Source of the DNA: Pyrenopolyporus hunteri
Taxonomy: Eukaryota; Ascomycota; Sordariomycetes; Xylariales; Hypoxylaceae
Assembly (NCBI GenBank): GCA_902806595.1
Contig: CADCXC010000012.1
Coordinates: 248,001-312,000, forward strand
Length of the DNA stretch: 64,000 nt
Direction of reading: 5' to 3'
The position numbers and the translations under genes were made by a program. Below are positions 14,812-27,029 of this stretch, one piece after another. Each line of letters starts with the position of its first letter. The stretch's first letter is position 1. The notes beneath the pieces were generated by a model, which was not told where the DNA came from, did not search any database, and saw only the letters and a program-made list of their open reading frames with translations.

Positions 14812-16678
14812 TAATTTATAATTATATAATAATTTTTTAATTATTAATTAACGACTTATTATAATTTAATACGATGGGTTTAACTTTATTAAATAATCGA
14901 CATCGAATTTTCGATTAAATACGCCGTCGAAGTTTAAATATAAAATCGCGGTTTTTTAAATCGTAATTTAATTTTTTTTTTTTTTTTTTTTATAATATTA
15001 ACGAAATTTTATTTTTAATTTTTAATACTTCGCATCGTATTACGACCTTTTATTTACTTAAGAATTAATTATTTAATAAAATTAAATTAATTATATCGAA
15101 TCGTAATATTTATTATTTATTAATTTAATTAACTTTTATAAAAAAAAATATTAAAATATAATAAATTAAATTTTATATTTTTAAATTTATAATGTATATA
15201 ATCGTAATAATAATTATTTTTAAAATATATTTCGAAATTATTAAAAATTTATTTTAAATTTAACTTTTCCTTTAAAAAAATTAAACGAATTTATTTAAAT
15301 TTTAAAACGATTACGCCGTAAATTTTAACCTTATAAATTATATTATACGTTTAACGAAAAAACGTAAATTATATCGAATAAACGTTAATTAATTAATTAA
15401 TTATTTAAACGTATCGTTTATTTATTTTCCCTTTTAATTTATTTTTTTATAATAATATTTATTAATTTTTAATAAAAATATATTTAATAAATATTATTAC
15501 GTAATATTTAATTTTATAATCGTATATTTATATTATTTTAAAATGTAATATATTAATTATTATATTTTAATATTTTTTTTTATAAAAAAACGATTCGATT
15601 AATAAATAATATAAAAAATTATTTACGTTATAAATAATTTTTTTATTTAAAAAGATTTATTATTTAACTTTTAATTCGATTATATTATAATTATATAATT
15701 TTATAAATTAATATTATTTTTTATAAATTAACTTTTATTAATTATAAAAATTTCGAATATAATATTATATTTTTTTTTTAATTTAACGTTAATTAACTTT
15801 AATAAAAAAAAGTTTAATAACGAACGTAACGTTATTTATAATTAATTTTAATAATAAAAATATTTTTTTTTTTAAAAAAAACGTTATTAATTAAACTTAT
15901 ATTAAGTAATGTAACTTTATTTTAATTTTATTAAAAGGAAAATATTTATTATTATTTTAAATTTAAATTTAACGACGCGACGTAAATCGTAATATTTCGA
16001 TTATAATGTTTAAAATAACAATAATATTCCCGCTTTTTTTTTTTTTTTTTCTCGAAATTTTTAATTCTACATTAAACGGAAATAATAAAATAAATAAACT
16101 TCGATAATTATTAATTAAATTAAATAATTATTTAATTTATTTATAATTTTAAATATATAAAAATACGATTAAATATATATGTTAATTTAAATTTAAATAT
16201 TTTTTTTATAACTTTTACGTTTTTTGTTAATAAATTTTAAAAATTATTAATAATAAATCGAAAAAAAAAAAAAAAATTACTAAATAATTTATAAATGGTA
16301 ATATTCCTTTTTATTATTATAAATCGTTCGTTTAATTTTTAATATACGATTATTATAAAAATCCTTTATTAATTATATTTTATAATATACGATTAATTAA
16401 TATAATAAAATTAAACGTTTAAATTATTTTTCGAAATTTAAAATTTAAATTTAAATATATATTTAATAAAATATTTATTATTTTTATAAATGTTGGTTGC
16501 GTTTATATAATTATTTTTAATAATAAAAATAAATGTAAATAAATTCGATTCAAATAATTATATCAAATTAATAAAATTATAAAACGATAATTTTTTTATA
16601 AATTTAATTTCGTTAATAAAAATAAAATTATTATTTCGAATACGTTTTTTTTCGCAATTATTATTAAAGTTAATTAAA

Positions 16679-16890
16679 TTTTTACATTTTTTAAATTTTA
16701 ATTTATAATAAATTAAATTTATAAAAACTCGATTTTTTTTTAAAAAATAATTAATATCGAAATTATTATTAATGTATTCACCGTTATTAAAATCGAATCG
16801 ATTTTTATATTTTTTAAATTTTAATTTATAATAAATTAAATTTATAAAAATTTAATATTTTTTTAAAATATTATTAATATCGAAAATATT
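16679..16890. repeat. Two ~85 bp direct repeats, ~120 bp apart
   Basis: Both copies share a TTTTTAAATTTTAATTTATAA block, an AATTAAATTTATAAAAA block, and then a T-run leading into ATTAATATCGAAA. The first runs from about 16679 to 16765, the second from about 16801 to 16890. Confidence 0.6.
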
Positions 16891-16959
16891 TACGTTATTA
16901 ACTTTATTATTAAATTAATTATTATCTTTATTATTATTTTTATTATTTTTTATATTATT

Positions 16960-17110
16960 ATTATTGTTATTATTTTCGTTATTATTTTTATTACCACTTT
17001 TATTATTTTTTTTATCGCTTTTTTTATCGCTTTTTTCGTCGCTTTTTTTGTCGTTTTTTTTATTGTTTTTTTCGTTGTTTTTTTCGTTGTTTTTTTTATT
17101 GTTATTTTAT
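16960..17110 (+). repeat. T-rich microsatellite tract (TTTTTTCGTTG-like)
   Basis: The strand is strongly biased to T with regularly spaced CG, GC or GT every ~9-12 bases. It generates an 85-codon open frame (16964-17221) that reads only Leu, Phe and Ser; I treat that frame as an artefact of the repeat. Confidence 0.65.
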
Positions 17111-18854
17111 CGTTTATTAATATTATTTTTTAAATTATTTAATTTATGTTTTTTATTAAATAGCGATTTAAATTATGATTTAAATTTAAATAATTTAATA
17201 TTTTTATTCGACCGTATTTAATATTTATTATTAACGGAAAATATTAATATTTTTTTAATTTTATAAATATATTTATATTTTTTCGAAATAATATTATATA
17301 TTTTAAAAAGTTTTAATATATTTTTATATAAAATTAATATATAATAAATATTAAAAAAATCTTAAACAAATCGAATTAAATAATATGCGAAAAAAATATT
17401 ATAAAAGGGATTTAATTATTAGTTATAATAATTAACGAAATATTTTTAATTAATATAATTATTATCGAATAATTTTTATATAATATAAATATAAAATACG
17501 TATTAAAAATTATTATAATTTATAAATATTATACGTTTTGAAAATATAAAAAGTGTTTTCGAATCGTAAATATAATATAAATTATAACGAAAAAAAATTT
17601 TATTATATTATTTATTTCGGTTAAAATCGTGGTTTATTTAATTCGATATATATAAACGTATATTATTTTACACGAATTAATATTTAATTTTTTTTTTACG
17701 AAAAAATACGTAATATTTATCGACGAAATAAACGTTTTTAATTAAATAATAATTTATAAATTTTTATTATTCGCGAAAAAGTTTAAATGTTTTAAAAAGT
17801 TTAAATACTTTTAATAATTTATTTTTTTTCGAATATATTTAATTTTTAAAAAATATAATAATTAAATAATTATATTTATTAAAGTTTATTAAAATAATTA
17901 TTAATAAAAAAAAATATAATAATAAAAAACATATATATATATTTAATGTTTTTTTAAATTTATATTTTTAATTATATAAATAAAAATAATAAAAAAGTTT
18001 TTTAAATTATTTTTCGAAATTTTTTCGACGACGGAAACTTTTTTAACGATTTAAATAATTTAAATATTTAAAAAAAATATTTTTTATTTCGTAAAATTAA
18101 ATTATCTTTAATCAAATTAATACAATTATTTTTTTTTTAATTTTTAAATAAATATAAACTATTCGAAAAAATATTTTCTTTTAATTTTTTATCGTTACGT
18201 TAATAATTTTTAACTATAATATAATAAATATAATATATTAAATAATATAAAATGTTTTTATTATTTAAGCCGTTAAAATATAATAATAAACCGTAATTAT
18301 ACTTATAATTTAAATAGGAAATTTTAATTTTTAAAATAATTTAATTATACGAAAAATTTAATAATATAACTTTTTTAAAAGTATTTATATTTAAATATTT
18401 AAATTTATTAATTTCAACGTTATATATCGATAAAATCAATTCGTTAATTAAAAATATTAAATTAATAATTAAAGATAATATATTATCGATTAAATATAAT
18501 AAATTATTAATTAAAAACGATAAATTATTTAATAAAAAAAACGAATTAAGTTTTTTTATAATCGTATTAAACGATAAAATATTTTTACTTTTTTTTTTTT
18601 TATTTTTTTTTTTTTCGATAATATATTACGTATATTAAATCGTAAAATTTAAACTTAATTACGTTATAAATTTATAAAATATATAAAATTACTTCTAATA
18701 ATAATTAATTAATAATCTTTATTATTTTATTTAAATATTTAAATAAATATTTAATTTAATTAATATCTTTTAACATTACATAATTAAATAAAGATATGCG
18801 TTAAACCATATATGTAGCTTTAACAGTTAAGAGTACGGTGTGTCGCACTATATG

Positions 18855-21091
18855 CTAAACAGTACGGTAAAATAAAAATGAATGGCGGTTTAACGGTTTC
18901 CAGGACTTCGTCCAGCCTAAATCCACGCTATCCGCCGAGTCAACAAGGCCGGTTCTTGCCTGGATTAATGTGTCGAAGTTCATTACGGCGATTCCTATAT
19001 GCGCGCGCTGCAAAATTTCTAGGCGACATATGTATCTTAAGACCCTCTGTAGGAAAGTCCCGTTAATGCAGCTAAAGTCAACTCCGATGTGCTGGCAGGC
19101 CGACTTCCATTTTTGCACATGCTCCGAAAATATGAATGGATTCCTACATTGTATTAATAAAGATATCAGAAGAGCCGACTGGTCTAATACAACTTCGTTG
19201 CTCCAGGAGCATTCAGCATCGATGTTAAATATGCTCAAGAAATAGTATAGAATATCCTCGCCATAATCAGCTGTGAGTGCAGTGGCATATTCTATAACAC
19301 CTGCAGACCTAGTAACGGGAAGCCTGTTAGAGCATGCTTCGACGACGAATAAATACGTGTATGACAGGTAACGTACCTAAAATGCGCGTTAACATCTGCA
19401 CCGCTGTGTACGAGGGTCTTGCAAATGTCTAGCCGGCCATAAATTATAGCCTGCTAGTACCAGTTGGCATAAGTCCGGCGGCATACCCTGTTACGGCTTG
19501 AGCTTACATGGAGTAGTGGCAGGCCAGAATCATATCGATCCGAGGGCGAGATAAGCTTTTGTGCCAACATGCTGCGGATAGTACCGAAGTCTCTCCACAT
19601 TATGGCTTCCCAGACTTCGTGGTCCCCGGGAATCACACGAATCGCTTCTAACCCGATATTAGGCTTCCAACTCCCTCTCGCGTCAGTTTTGCTCTCGTAC
19701 GTCATCAAGAATCCGGTGGATAGCCAGCGCGATGAAGGGATAAATGACAGACTAAATTCGTACACCTCCGTCGGGCACCCAAAAGCGTTGAACAAGACTT
19801 GGTCTTCAACATTGACCAATATCCGTCCTAGCTTAGTCTCGTACGTCCAACCGCTTTTGTAGAGCATGGTTACGCTATTCCTAGCTGACTGCCTAGGACG
19901 GGTCTTATCGAGAAGCGCGGGGCTCTGCATTTCGAAAGAGGAGTTCCCCGACTGAGAGCAGCTGACGTCCGTCGCCGCTTCTTCAGCCTCATTTGACTCA
20001 TTTTCTCTAGCATGCCGACTTATTTTGCGGTCATATTGCGTCCTATCCAGATTGGGGAGGGCGTTTATTAGAATATTGCCCATTTCGGACCGAGTTGCTG
20101 GTCGGAACTCCTTCCTGACGCCTTCAATGAGCTTCTCCGTGTATTCCTCAAAGAGGGGACGAAACACCTGTCGAAGGACGGGATTGGGGTTGCCAGCTAG
20201 AGGAACCTGCTACGTCGTCCTGACGTGAAAGGCGGAATTCTCTACCTTTGCATGGGAAAGGCAATCCAGGGTTTCTGACTGCCGAGCCTGGAGATATTGA
20301 AGACTCGTATTCGTGAGACTTACGGAAGTTTAAACATCGTCTAACTTGTTTAGAAACGCCGACCGAACCTCGAGGATTCGCTGCGCGGCCTGGGTATGAA
20401 GAAGCGAATTATCGTCCCGCAACTCACTGATGGAGTTTAAGATCTCGAGACGCTGACCGTCTACGGTACTCTCAAGATTAGTCCTTAGGCCATCAATGGA
20501 AAGTTTTAGATCGTCTAGTTTTCTTAGTGCCGTTTGAACATCATCGGCGGTTGACTGTCGGTCCAACTGCTCGAGCTGTATTTTCCTGCTCTGGACTGTA
20601 TAGTGAAGGATAAGTTCGGCTCTGTAGTGCTCTAGCCTGTTTGATATCACCTCAACCTCCTTCTTATTACAGAGCGCCCTGAAAGCCCTCTTAGTGCGTT
20701 GAGGCAGACTAGACTTTTGGCCTAGTTGAATGCCATACGTTTTGAGCCGTTTGAGGAGCTTTGTCGCAAGTTCGCAACATCCGTCGGCTACTGGTTGGAG
20801 GGCCTTATCGACAACTCTTCGTCAGCACACAACGGAAGAATAAAACATCCAACCAACATGATTTACTTTCTCTTCGGGCGAAACTATAACCGAAGTTTGA
20901 GATATTCTTTTGGTGGAATCGCTAATACTCTGCGTCAGAATTTCTAGATGCGTCGTAATCGCCTGATAATCTCTATTTTCGGACGAGGCTGTGTTATCTC
21001 GCAGTTCGTTCGAGCTTTTGACCAGTGTAGCAACGAAGTCGATGAATTGAAGTATATTCGAGACCAGCCCTAGGGCCGCGAGAGCCTCCAT
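18855..21091 (-). CDS. STAND/ankyrin-type protein, probably interrupted by a premature stop
   Basis: The protein starts MEALAALGLVSNILQFIDFV, an N-terminal module common in fungal STAND (NLR-like) and ankyrin proteins. A 63 nt intron (20804-20866, donor GTAAAT, branch GCTGAC) leads to a helical region containing LDDLKLSIDGLR. A middle domain follows (SSRWLSTGF, GDHEVWEAIMWRDF), then an ankyrin-like end joined across introns 19454-19507 and 19309-19376 (LLH, then AIIYGRLDICKTLVHSGADV). These joins keep one reading frame. The exception is a TAA at 20330-20332, two codons before a consensus GTAAGT donor at 20323; the matching acceptor at 20210 gives a frame-preserving 114 nt intron. The gene is therefore either broken by one stop or uses an unusual GTTTAA donor at 20335. 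No NACHT/NB-ARC P-loop is present. Its 3' end lies within ~80 bp of the RIP block. Role, from family only: non-self recognition or immunity-like signalling. Confidence 0.6.
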
Positions 21092-21181
21092 TGTTGGTGT
21101 GCTACGTTTCCCTAATAATCAGAATCCGAAGACATGTCTAATGATTGAATCGTGGGAGCCATTCCACGGGCTCTCACACTA

Positions 21182-21508
21182 TACCTAGCCATGCCTCCCC
21201 ATTTCACAGCCTCTGCCAGGCACCATAAAAAAGCCTGGCTTAGAGCCTTACATCGATATTGGCCAATGAGAGGTACTGGGGGTTTTGATTAGGTGCCGAT
21301 GTATTGTAGAAAGAAGTATCGGGATAGCACGGATAGACTTGGGAGTGGAACGGCTCCTACACCATTTCTCTTCATACCTTTCCATTTCACAGCCTCCACC
21401 AGATGCCATAGAGAGAGCCTAGTCTAGAGCCTTACAATCGTGTTCGCCAATGAGAGGCATCGGGGGGCTTGGCTAGAATCGATGCGCTGCAGAAAGAAGC
21501 ATCGCGAG
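21182..21508. repeat. Diverged tandem duplication, period ~184 bp
   Basis: Copy 1 (21182-21322) and copy 2 (21373-21508) share CATTTCACAGCCTC, TAGAGCCTTACA, GCCAATGAGAGG and AGAAAGAAG in the same order. Many differences are transitions. It lies just upstream of the STAND-like gene and may be an old promoter duplication or element ends. Confidence 0.75.
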
Positions 21509-22070
21509 AATGTAGACGCGTAAGAAACTGTTCTGGTTGGAGGAATACGTTCCACAAGCCCTCCAATACCTTGACCCATGGGGCCGTCGAGCTTCACACA
21601 TACGCCCCATCGAGCCTATTAAGCGAGCCTCGAAGTTCGCAAAGGACGCGTATCGTGAGAGGTGTGGGCAGAGTCAAACCTCGGACATAGAAGCTCGAAG
21701 GAAGGCATTTCGAAGTTATGGGGCCGTCTCGGCGCATGAACCAGCTCGGCTCGAATTGCCCTCTGGATAATGAGAATACCAGTGTCGGGATTATTTCCTA
21801 GGACCCCTGGTCACTGTTCTCACGCTCTCGCTCGCTACGATGGCGCGGATTGCTCGTCGGCTCGCGGAGCTTCCAGTACAAGCTTAGATTGTATTGTACC
21901 TGCAATACAAGTGCATATATATACCTAGGGAGGTATATACATCTACCGTCACCAAGTGGTTGAATAATGGATTGATGTTGTATTTCCTAGAAGCTAAGGC
22001 GAGCTGCCACCCGCCTAATTATCGGAGAGGTATTTAAACTCCATTGTCATGTGACACATACCCTAGCGTA

Positions 22071-22210
22071 ACCTACCTAGGTACCCACCTACCTACCGTA
22101 GGTACCTTTGATGTAATACAATAGGTACATGTACACGCCTACATGTAGGTACCTACCTACTTACCGTAGGTACCTACCTAGGTGGTACTTATATAGGTAG
22201 GTACCTAGGG
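22071..22210. repeat. Palindromic TAGG/TACC microsatellite cluster
   Basis: Several overlapping perfect palindromes built from TAGGTACCTA and CCTACATGTAGG occur as GGTAGG on one side and CCTACC on the other. This is the densest example of a motif found in many intergenic regions of the window. Confidence 0.85.
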
Positions 22211-23469
22211 AGAAAGTATGCGGGATACCGGCCAAAACAAACGAGTTTTAACGCGCGAAGATCAGACTTATTAGGGCAGGCGGGATTCCTAGAAGTCTTG
22301 TCGGAGATCGGCTCGCTGAGACATCGCCAAGAACTAGGTACTATGGTACAAAGCCGGCTCTAGGTCTGGTCTAGGTCGACGATCCGAAATGGAAACGTTT
22401 GCGAGACTTTTACATCAATTACCGCCTTCTTCATTCATCTCGAAGCCAAGGGGAGAACTAGCAGAATTATAAAGCCTTTGTTACCCACATCTACTTTCGC
22501 TGGAATTATCTTTAATTACTATGTAGATGATTTAGTCGTCGACGGAGACTACCAGAGTAGATATTTACGTTCAGATGTTTTATAAGCTATGTGGTCGGCT
22601 AAATCAGAAAAGGTGAGGCGACACCTCGACTAGTCGCGAACCACACCAGGGGACTCGACCAGGGTCTGGAAAGGGTAGCTCCGGGTTCCATAGCTTCAAC
22701 TCAGCGACCCTCGTTTCAGCGTCCTAGTCGGAAGCCGAAAGCAGCAACGAGATCAAACCCCCCCTTTGGTATCATGAGCTCATACCCACCGGTTAAGCAG
22801 CGGACGTCAAGTATCAAATTTGAGCGGGCACAGCCATTTCGGTCCAAAAGCCCGGGATGTTCTACGCGATGAAGTCGCAGGTCTTGTTTCCCGTGTTTAA
22901 CCTCGGCCGTCTGAGTAGCCCTCCGCTCTCTGATGGCTTATTCCGGGGAACGTACATAGTAATGGTACAGGTTAAAGTGTTTTGGTCCCCGTAGGTCGTC
23001 GAACGGGACGCTATTTCCATCCTTTTTCTTGTCTTCTTTTTCCTTCTTTTCTATACCGCCACGGCTCCCATTCCCACTGGTATACTTGGAGTCAATCGTC
23101 CGGATCGGGTGCGACTACCGACCAATACAATAGTGGGAGAACTGGATTTTCACCCGGCGACCTTCCGATCCCGACCTACGCGACTTGGACGAATTAGACG
23201 AATTAGACGACTATCCATAGATCTCGCCTCACGATCTCTAAAATCCAAGGAGGCGAATGGACTTAAAGGATTGAGCCGGGTTTGGTCGCGTGGATCGCGA
23301 ATCTAATCACCAGCGGTCACCACGAATTTACTTGGACGAACTTCCCGACCGATGTATTAGTAGCGACAATTGCTATGATAGATGTCATATACTACGAAGG
23401 TGGCGGGCACATCCTTGGTTTTCTTTTTTCCCTTTCATTAATTCTTCTTCCTCCCTTTCTCCCGCGACG

Positions 23470-25406
23470 ATGCCCTCCGTAATAGAAGATGCTGGTCCCG
23501 TTACCAACTTCACTATAATCACGGATGTACTACCCAGCCAGGTTCTAGGCGGGAGTCGCTTAAGCTATTACGTAGCTATAAGTGTGGTTCTTCTCTGCAT
23601 ATGGATTTTCCAACAAGATAAAGAGAAATGCGGTACATCGATACCCTTCTATAAGGCGTCCCGATTAAAATGGATGTTCGGTGCCGATGAGCTGGTAAAG
23701 GATAGCTACTTCAAGGTCCATATATCCTCATCATCGCATAGGCCGTATACGGTGCTAAATTATTTTCTTAGTTCCGCGATAAGGTCTACCAGATTAAGAC
23801 GACGGAGGGAGTGAGAACTATCGTCCCTGCGTCGTTGGTTGGGGAGCTGAAGGGTCTTCCAGAGGACACCTTGAGTGCAAGGACGGCGGTCAAGGAGGTT
23901 CGTTTTATAAGGAGCGTCGGCCCTGCAAGAAGCTATATGCTGAAAAATAATTTGTAGGCGATGCTCAGCGAGTATACGAATCTTTGTGCGGGATCACACT
24001 CCGACACGCTGTCCTTGCTTCTTAAATGCAAGATGACCGGGCAACTCGCAAGGATGATGCCGCAACTAAAAGAGGAATTGGAACACATCATGGCTACGGA
24101 ATTCCCGGAGTGCGAAGGTAGATCACACCGACGACACTCATAGAAGCCACCAGCCAACTAATCGGTGATAGAATGGACTCCCTTCAAAATCCAACCCTTT
24201 ATGGTCCGAGCGGTGGCTCGTCTAAGCGGCCGCGTCTTCGTCGGGCCCCTGCTAAACCGGACGGAAGAGTGGATGGACGTGAGCATCAACTTCGCCATCA
24301 CGGCCTTCATCGCAGTGATCAAGCTGCAGTTCTTCCCGCCGTGGATGCGGCCCGTGGCGCAGTACCTAGTTTCCGAGCTGCGTGCGATCCGGAGGGATCT
24401 GGACAGGGCGCAGAATATGCTCGCCCCGGTAATCGAGGAGCGGCTCCGCGACGCCGAGACCCCGGGCTACGAGAAGCCCGACGACTTCGCCCAGTGGCTG
24501 CTGGACGCGCTGCCGGATGACCAGAAGAGGGATTATTATATCCAGGGCAAGATGCAGCTGCTCCTGAGCGCGGCTTCGATACATACGACGAGCAACCTGA
24601 CGACGGATTGTATTTACGATCTCGCCGTGCATCAGGATATGCAGGAGATCCTACGCGAGGAAGCGCAGGAAGTATTTGGCGATGATGAGGAAGCATGGGG
24701 CAGAAAGGATAGTATGGGCAGGTTAATGAAGCTGGATAGTTTCATTAAGGAGTCCCAGCGACTATCCGGTAACGTTAGTAAGTGCTCGCCGAGAAGGACA
24801 TCGTGGAATCCTCTAGTTTCGGCCAAACTCACATTCCTCATAGCATCGTTCATCCGCAAAGTAATGAAGCCAATCAACCTCTCCAACGGCACACATCTGC
24901 CCGCGGGCACGAATCTATTAGCGCCAATGGCCGGCGTCGCCGTAGACGAGCGGTACTACCCGTCGCCCGAAGTCTTCGACGGCCTTCGATTCTATAAGTT
25001 GCGACAACAACAGTGCCCCTCACCACACCCCTCTTCCTCTTCCTCTCCCTCCTCCTCACTCCCCTCCCCACGCACTCCCACCACAACACTAGAACCATCA
25101 TCATCGCCACCACCACCAGCTCCCCCAACCTCCGACCCCACCCCTCCAAGCGCCAGCGGGAAGTGGCAGTTCGCCAGCATCGGGGACACGGCGCTGAACT
25201 TCGGGCTGGGGAAGCACGCGTGTCCGGGGCGGTTCTTCGCGGGCGGCGAGATCAAGCTGGTGCTAGCGTACCTGCTGCTGCGGTACGACATGAGGCTGCG
25301 CGAGGGCGAGGCCCGGCCCGCGCCGAACATGTTCATGATGACGCGCAGCCCGAGCACGACCGCGGAGGTGCAGTTTCGGAGGAGGAGGAGGGACGAGGAG
25401 ATGTGA
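23470..25406 (+). CDS. Cytochrome P450 monooxygenase, five exons
   Basis: Exons 23470-23715, 23772-23897, 23958-24117, 24172-24777 and 24844-25406 join to 566 residues. Features in order: an N-terminal membrane anchor (LSYYVAISVVLLCIWIF); a DDFAQWLLDALPDDQK stretch; an I-helix (LLSAASIHTT); the ExxR pair in KESQRLSG; a YPSPEVFDGLRFYKLR segment; and the heme loop FGLGKHACPGRFFA with Cys506 as proximal ligand. It is a microsomal heme-thiolate oxygenase of the fungal secondary-metabolism/xenobiotic type; the substrate is unknown. The intron 1 donor is non-standard (GTCCAT), and the join is supported mainly by continuity of family-typical sequence (KVYQIKTTEG follows). A Pro/Ser-rich stretch of about 46 codons (25013-25156) sits before the heme loop and could be an unrecognised intron. 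No partner biosynthetic genes lie nearby. Confidence 0.88.
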
Positions 25407-27029
25407 ACTGTGAATGAAACGGATATATAGGACTATGATACCTACCTAACTACATATACGTCCGTCTCGGGGCCAGGAGCTGCCGGGACGCTAATCGGTG
25501 CGGTGAGTGAAGTTCGGTGTGGGAGGAGGGACGGGTGCTTGGTGTACCTATGAAAGGGCTGGACGGGATATGCATACACCGATACCCAACTGTGTCTGGT
25601 ATATACCTAAATAACTTACATACTTCCCTAGATACCTAGGTATGTAGGCATATTCACAGCCTAGAGCTTTGTCTAGGTATGGCCTCGGATTATAAAATGA
25701 CACAGCTGTTTCGAGGATAAAGCTGTACCATGGAACAGGCGGACTTCACTGGGCACATACCTATTGAGGAGCCGCCTACCAGACAGAAATAGGCGGGTTG
25801 TGAACTCGAGGAAAAGAGAATGGATCGTCTTTTGATACCCGCTCGTTACTACAATATGAAGCCAAGAAGTGACCTGTTAAGTTCAAGCATGTCATCTAAC
25901 AATACGTTCAATTCGAGCTGCCTGCTACATACATACCTAAGTCGGCATGGTACTTCGACTGCTTCGTAATAGCTGGGTCAATGGACCTCTGAGAATAGGT
26001 TGCGCATCTACGAACTCGTGATCTCTTAACTCAACCTCTCATTCCCTATATATACCGGACTTCTACGACTGAATTAGGAATCACATAGCAATAGAAAGAA
26101 GCTTAACTTAGAACAATATCTCATTATCAGAAAAGAATGGGGTATCTCTAGACTCGCAGCGCCCGCTAATTTGAACAGTCTCCGCCTCGTGACAGACCCG
26201 CAACGCTCCCAACGCATCCTCGGTATCTTGGCATCATTAGGTAGGTAGGTATCATAACTCATCACATATTTCCTTTCTAGACCGTGTCGCTCATCACCAA
26301 TCCACCCCCCAGAGCCCTCCGCTCGGCCAAAAGTCTAACCCCTTGATCATAGCGATCGTAAAAAAAGATAGCGTTGGCCAGCCATCGCCGCGGGACAATC
26401 GAGTAGTAAAGACGAAGCCTCTTTCCAAATAATAACCAAAAATAATCCCAACTCCCATGTGCTCTTAACAAGAAGCAAAATGGAGTTCTCCCCAGAGGCC
26501 GGTCCCGCGACAATGAGCAGTAAGTTATTAAATAATGGTTCCGCCTGGACTTTGGTAGGCCGGCCAATAAATGCGGGCGAAATAAGATGCAAATAACTTC
26601 GTATATCTAGAAGTGAAAGTTATCGTCCGCTGTGATCCCAATCAAGGGTGGAGCGAGTTATGTTGTAAGGACCGTGCTGTTTTCCCGGTCTCGTTATGTA
26701 TCGACATCGAGTCTTCTGGTCCCTGCCCATTTCTGATAAAAAGAGAAAATAAGATTTTAGTGTTAGGCTTGCGCCTTTTCAACATCTTGTTTGAAATGAT
26801 ATCTTGCGATATTTGTGTAATGATGTAAATTTTTTTTCTTGCGCCATAATTCCGAGAAAAATTCCGAGAAATTTAAATCCGAGAATGTGGATGTCGTTCA
26901 CGTCGATCGAAGAAATCGGTGTTCCGGTGGGGGATAAGGAAGCTCCAATAATAGAGAGGTCCAGGAACGAACTTTTAACCGCGCAGTCGAAAATATCAAA
27001 CATCAAGTCCCATATATCCAAGAGGACTA
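25407..27029. other. Intergenic, no convincing gene
   Basis: Between the 3' ends of the P450 and the convergent methyltransferase gene. It contains weak TAGG/ACCT repeats near 25,436, 25,601-25,655 and 26,238. Minus-strand frames at 26,277-26,592 and 26,779-27,078 (up to ~99 codons) show no family motif; the latter runs into the 3' end of the methyltransferase gene and may lie in its 3' UTR. Confidence 0.55.

Larger units (their letters stand above)
1..18775. other. Extremely AT-rich, RIP-mutated, gene-free heterochromatin-like block
   Basis: No open frame here looks like protein; the three short ones present are low-complexity. The sequence is almost entirely A/T, and nearly all remaining C and G sit in CpG. 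In the first 120 bases there is no CA and no TG, but five CG. RIP in Pezizomycotina converts CpA to TpA (read as TpG to TpA on the other strand) in duplicated DNA, so this is its expected end state, and CpG survival agrees with CpG being a poor RIP target. Transposon remnants are likely the original content, but I could not read any transposase or reverse transcriptase with confidence. No telomere repeat is present. The block could be pericentromeric, subtelomeric or an interstitial RIP island; the window alone cannot decide. Confidence 0.9.
21092..23469. other. Intergenic, no convincing gene
   Basis: Upstream of both the STAND-like gene (leftward) and the P450 (rightward), so it holds two promoters. 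It contains a ~184 bp-period duplication and a dense palindromic TAGG microsatellite, listed separately. Short open frames near 21.5 and 23.0-23.3 kb overlap in several frames and resemble nothing I know. The last ~70 bases before the P450 start are pyrimidine-rich, as in many fungal promoters. Confidence 0.6.

Noticed and set aside
16964..17221. 85-codon Leu/Phe/Ser open frame
   Set aside because: Produced by a T-rich simple repeat, with no start context or homology.
26277..26592. Minus-strand frames with hydrophobic stretches slightly like a P450 I-helix
   Set aside because: No heme loop, ExxR or neighbouring exons; chance resemblance.
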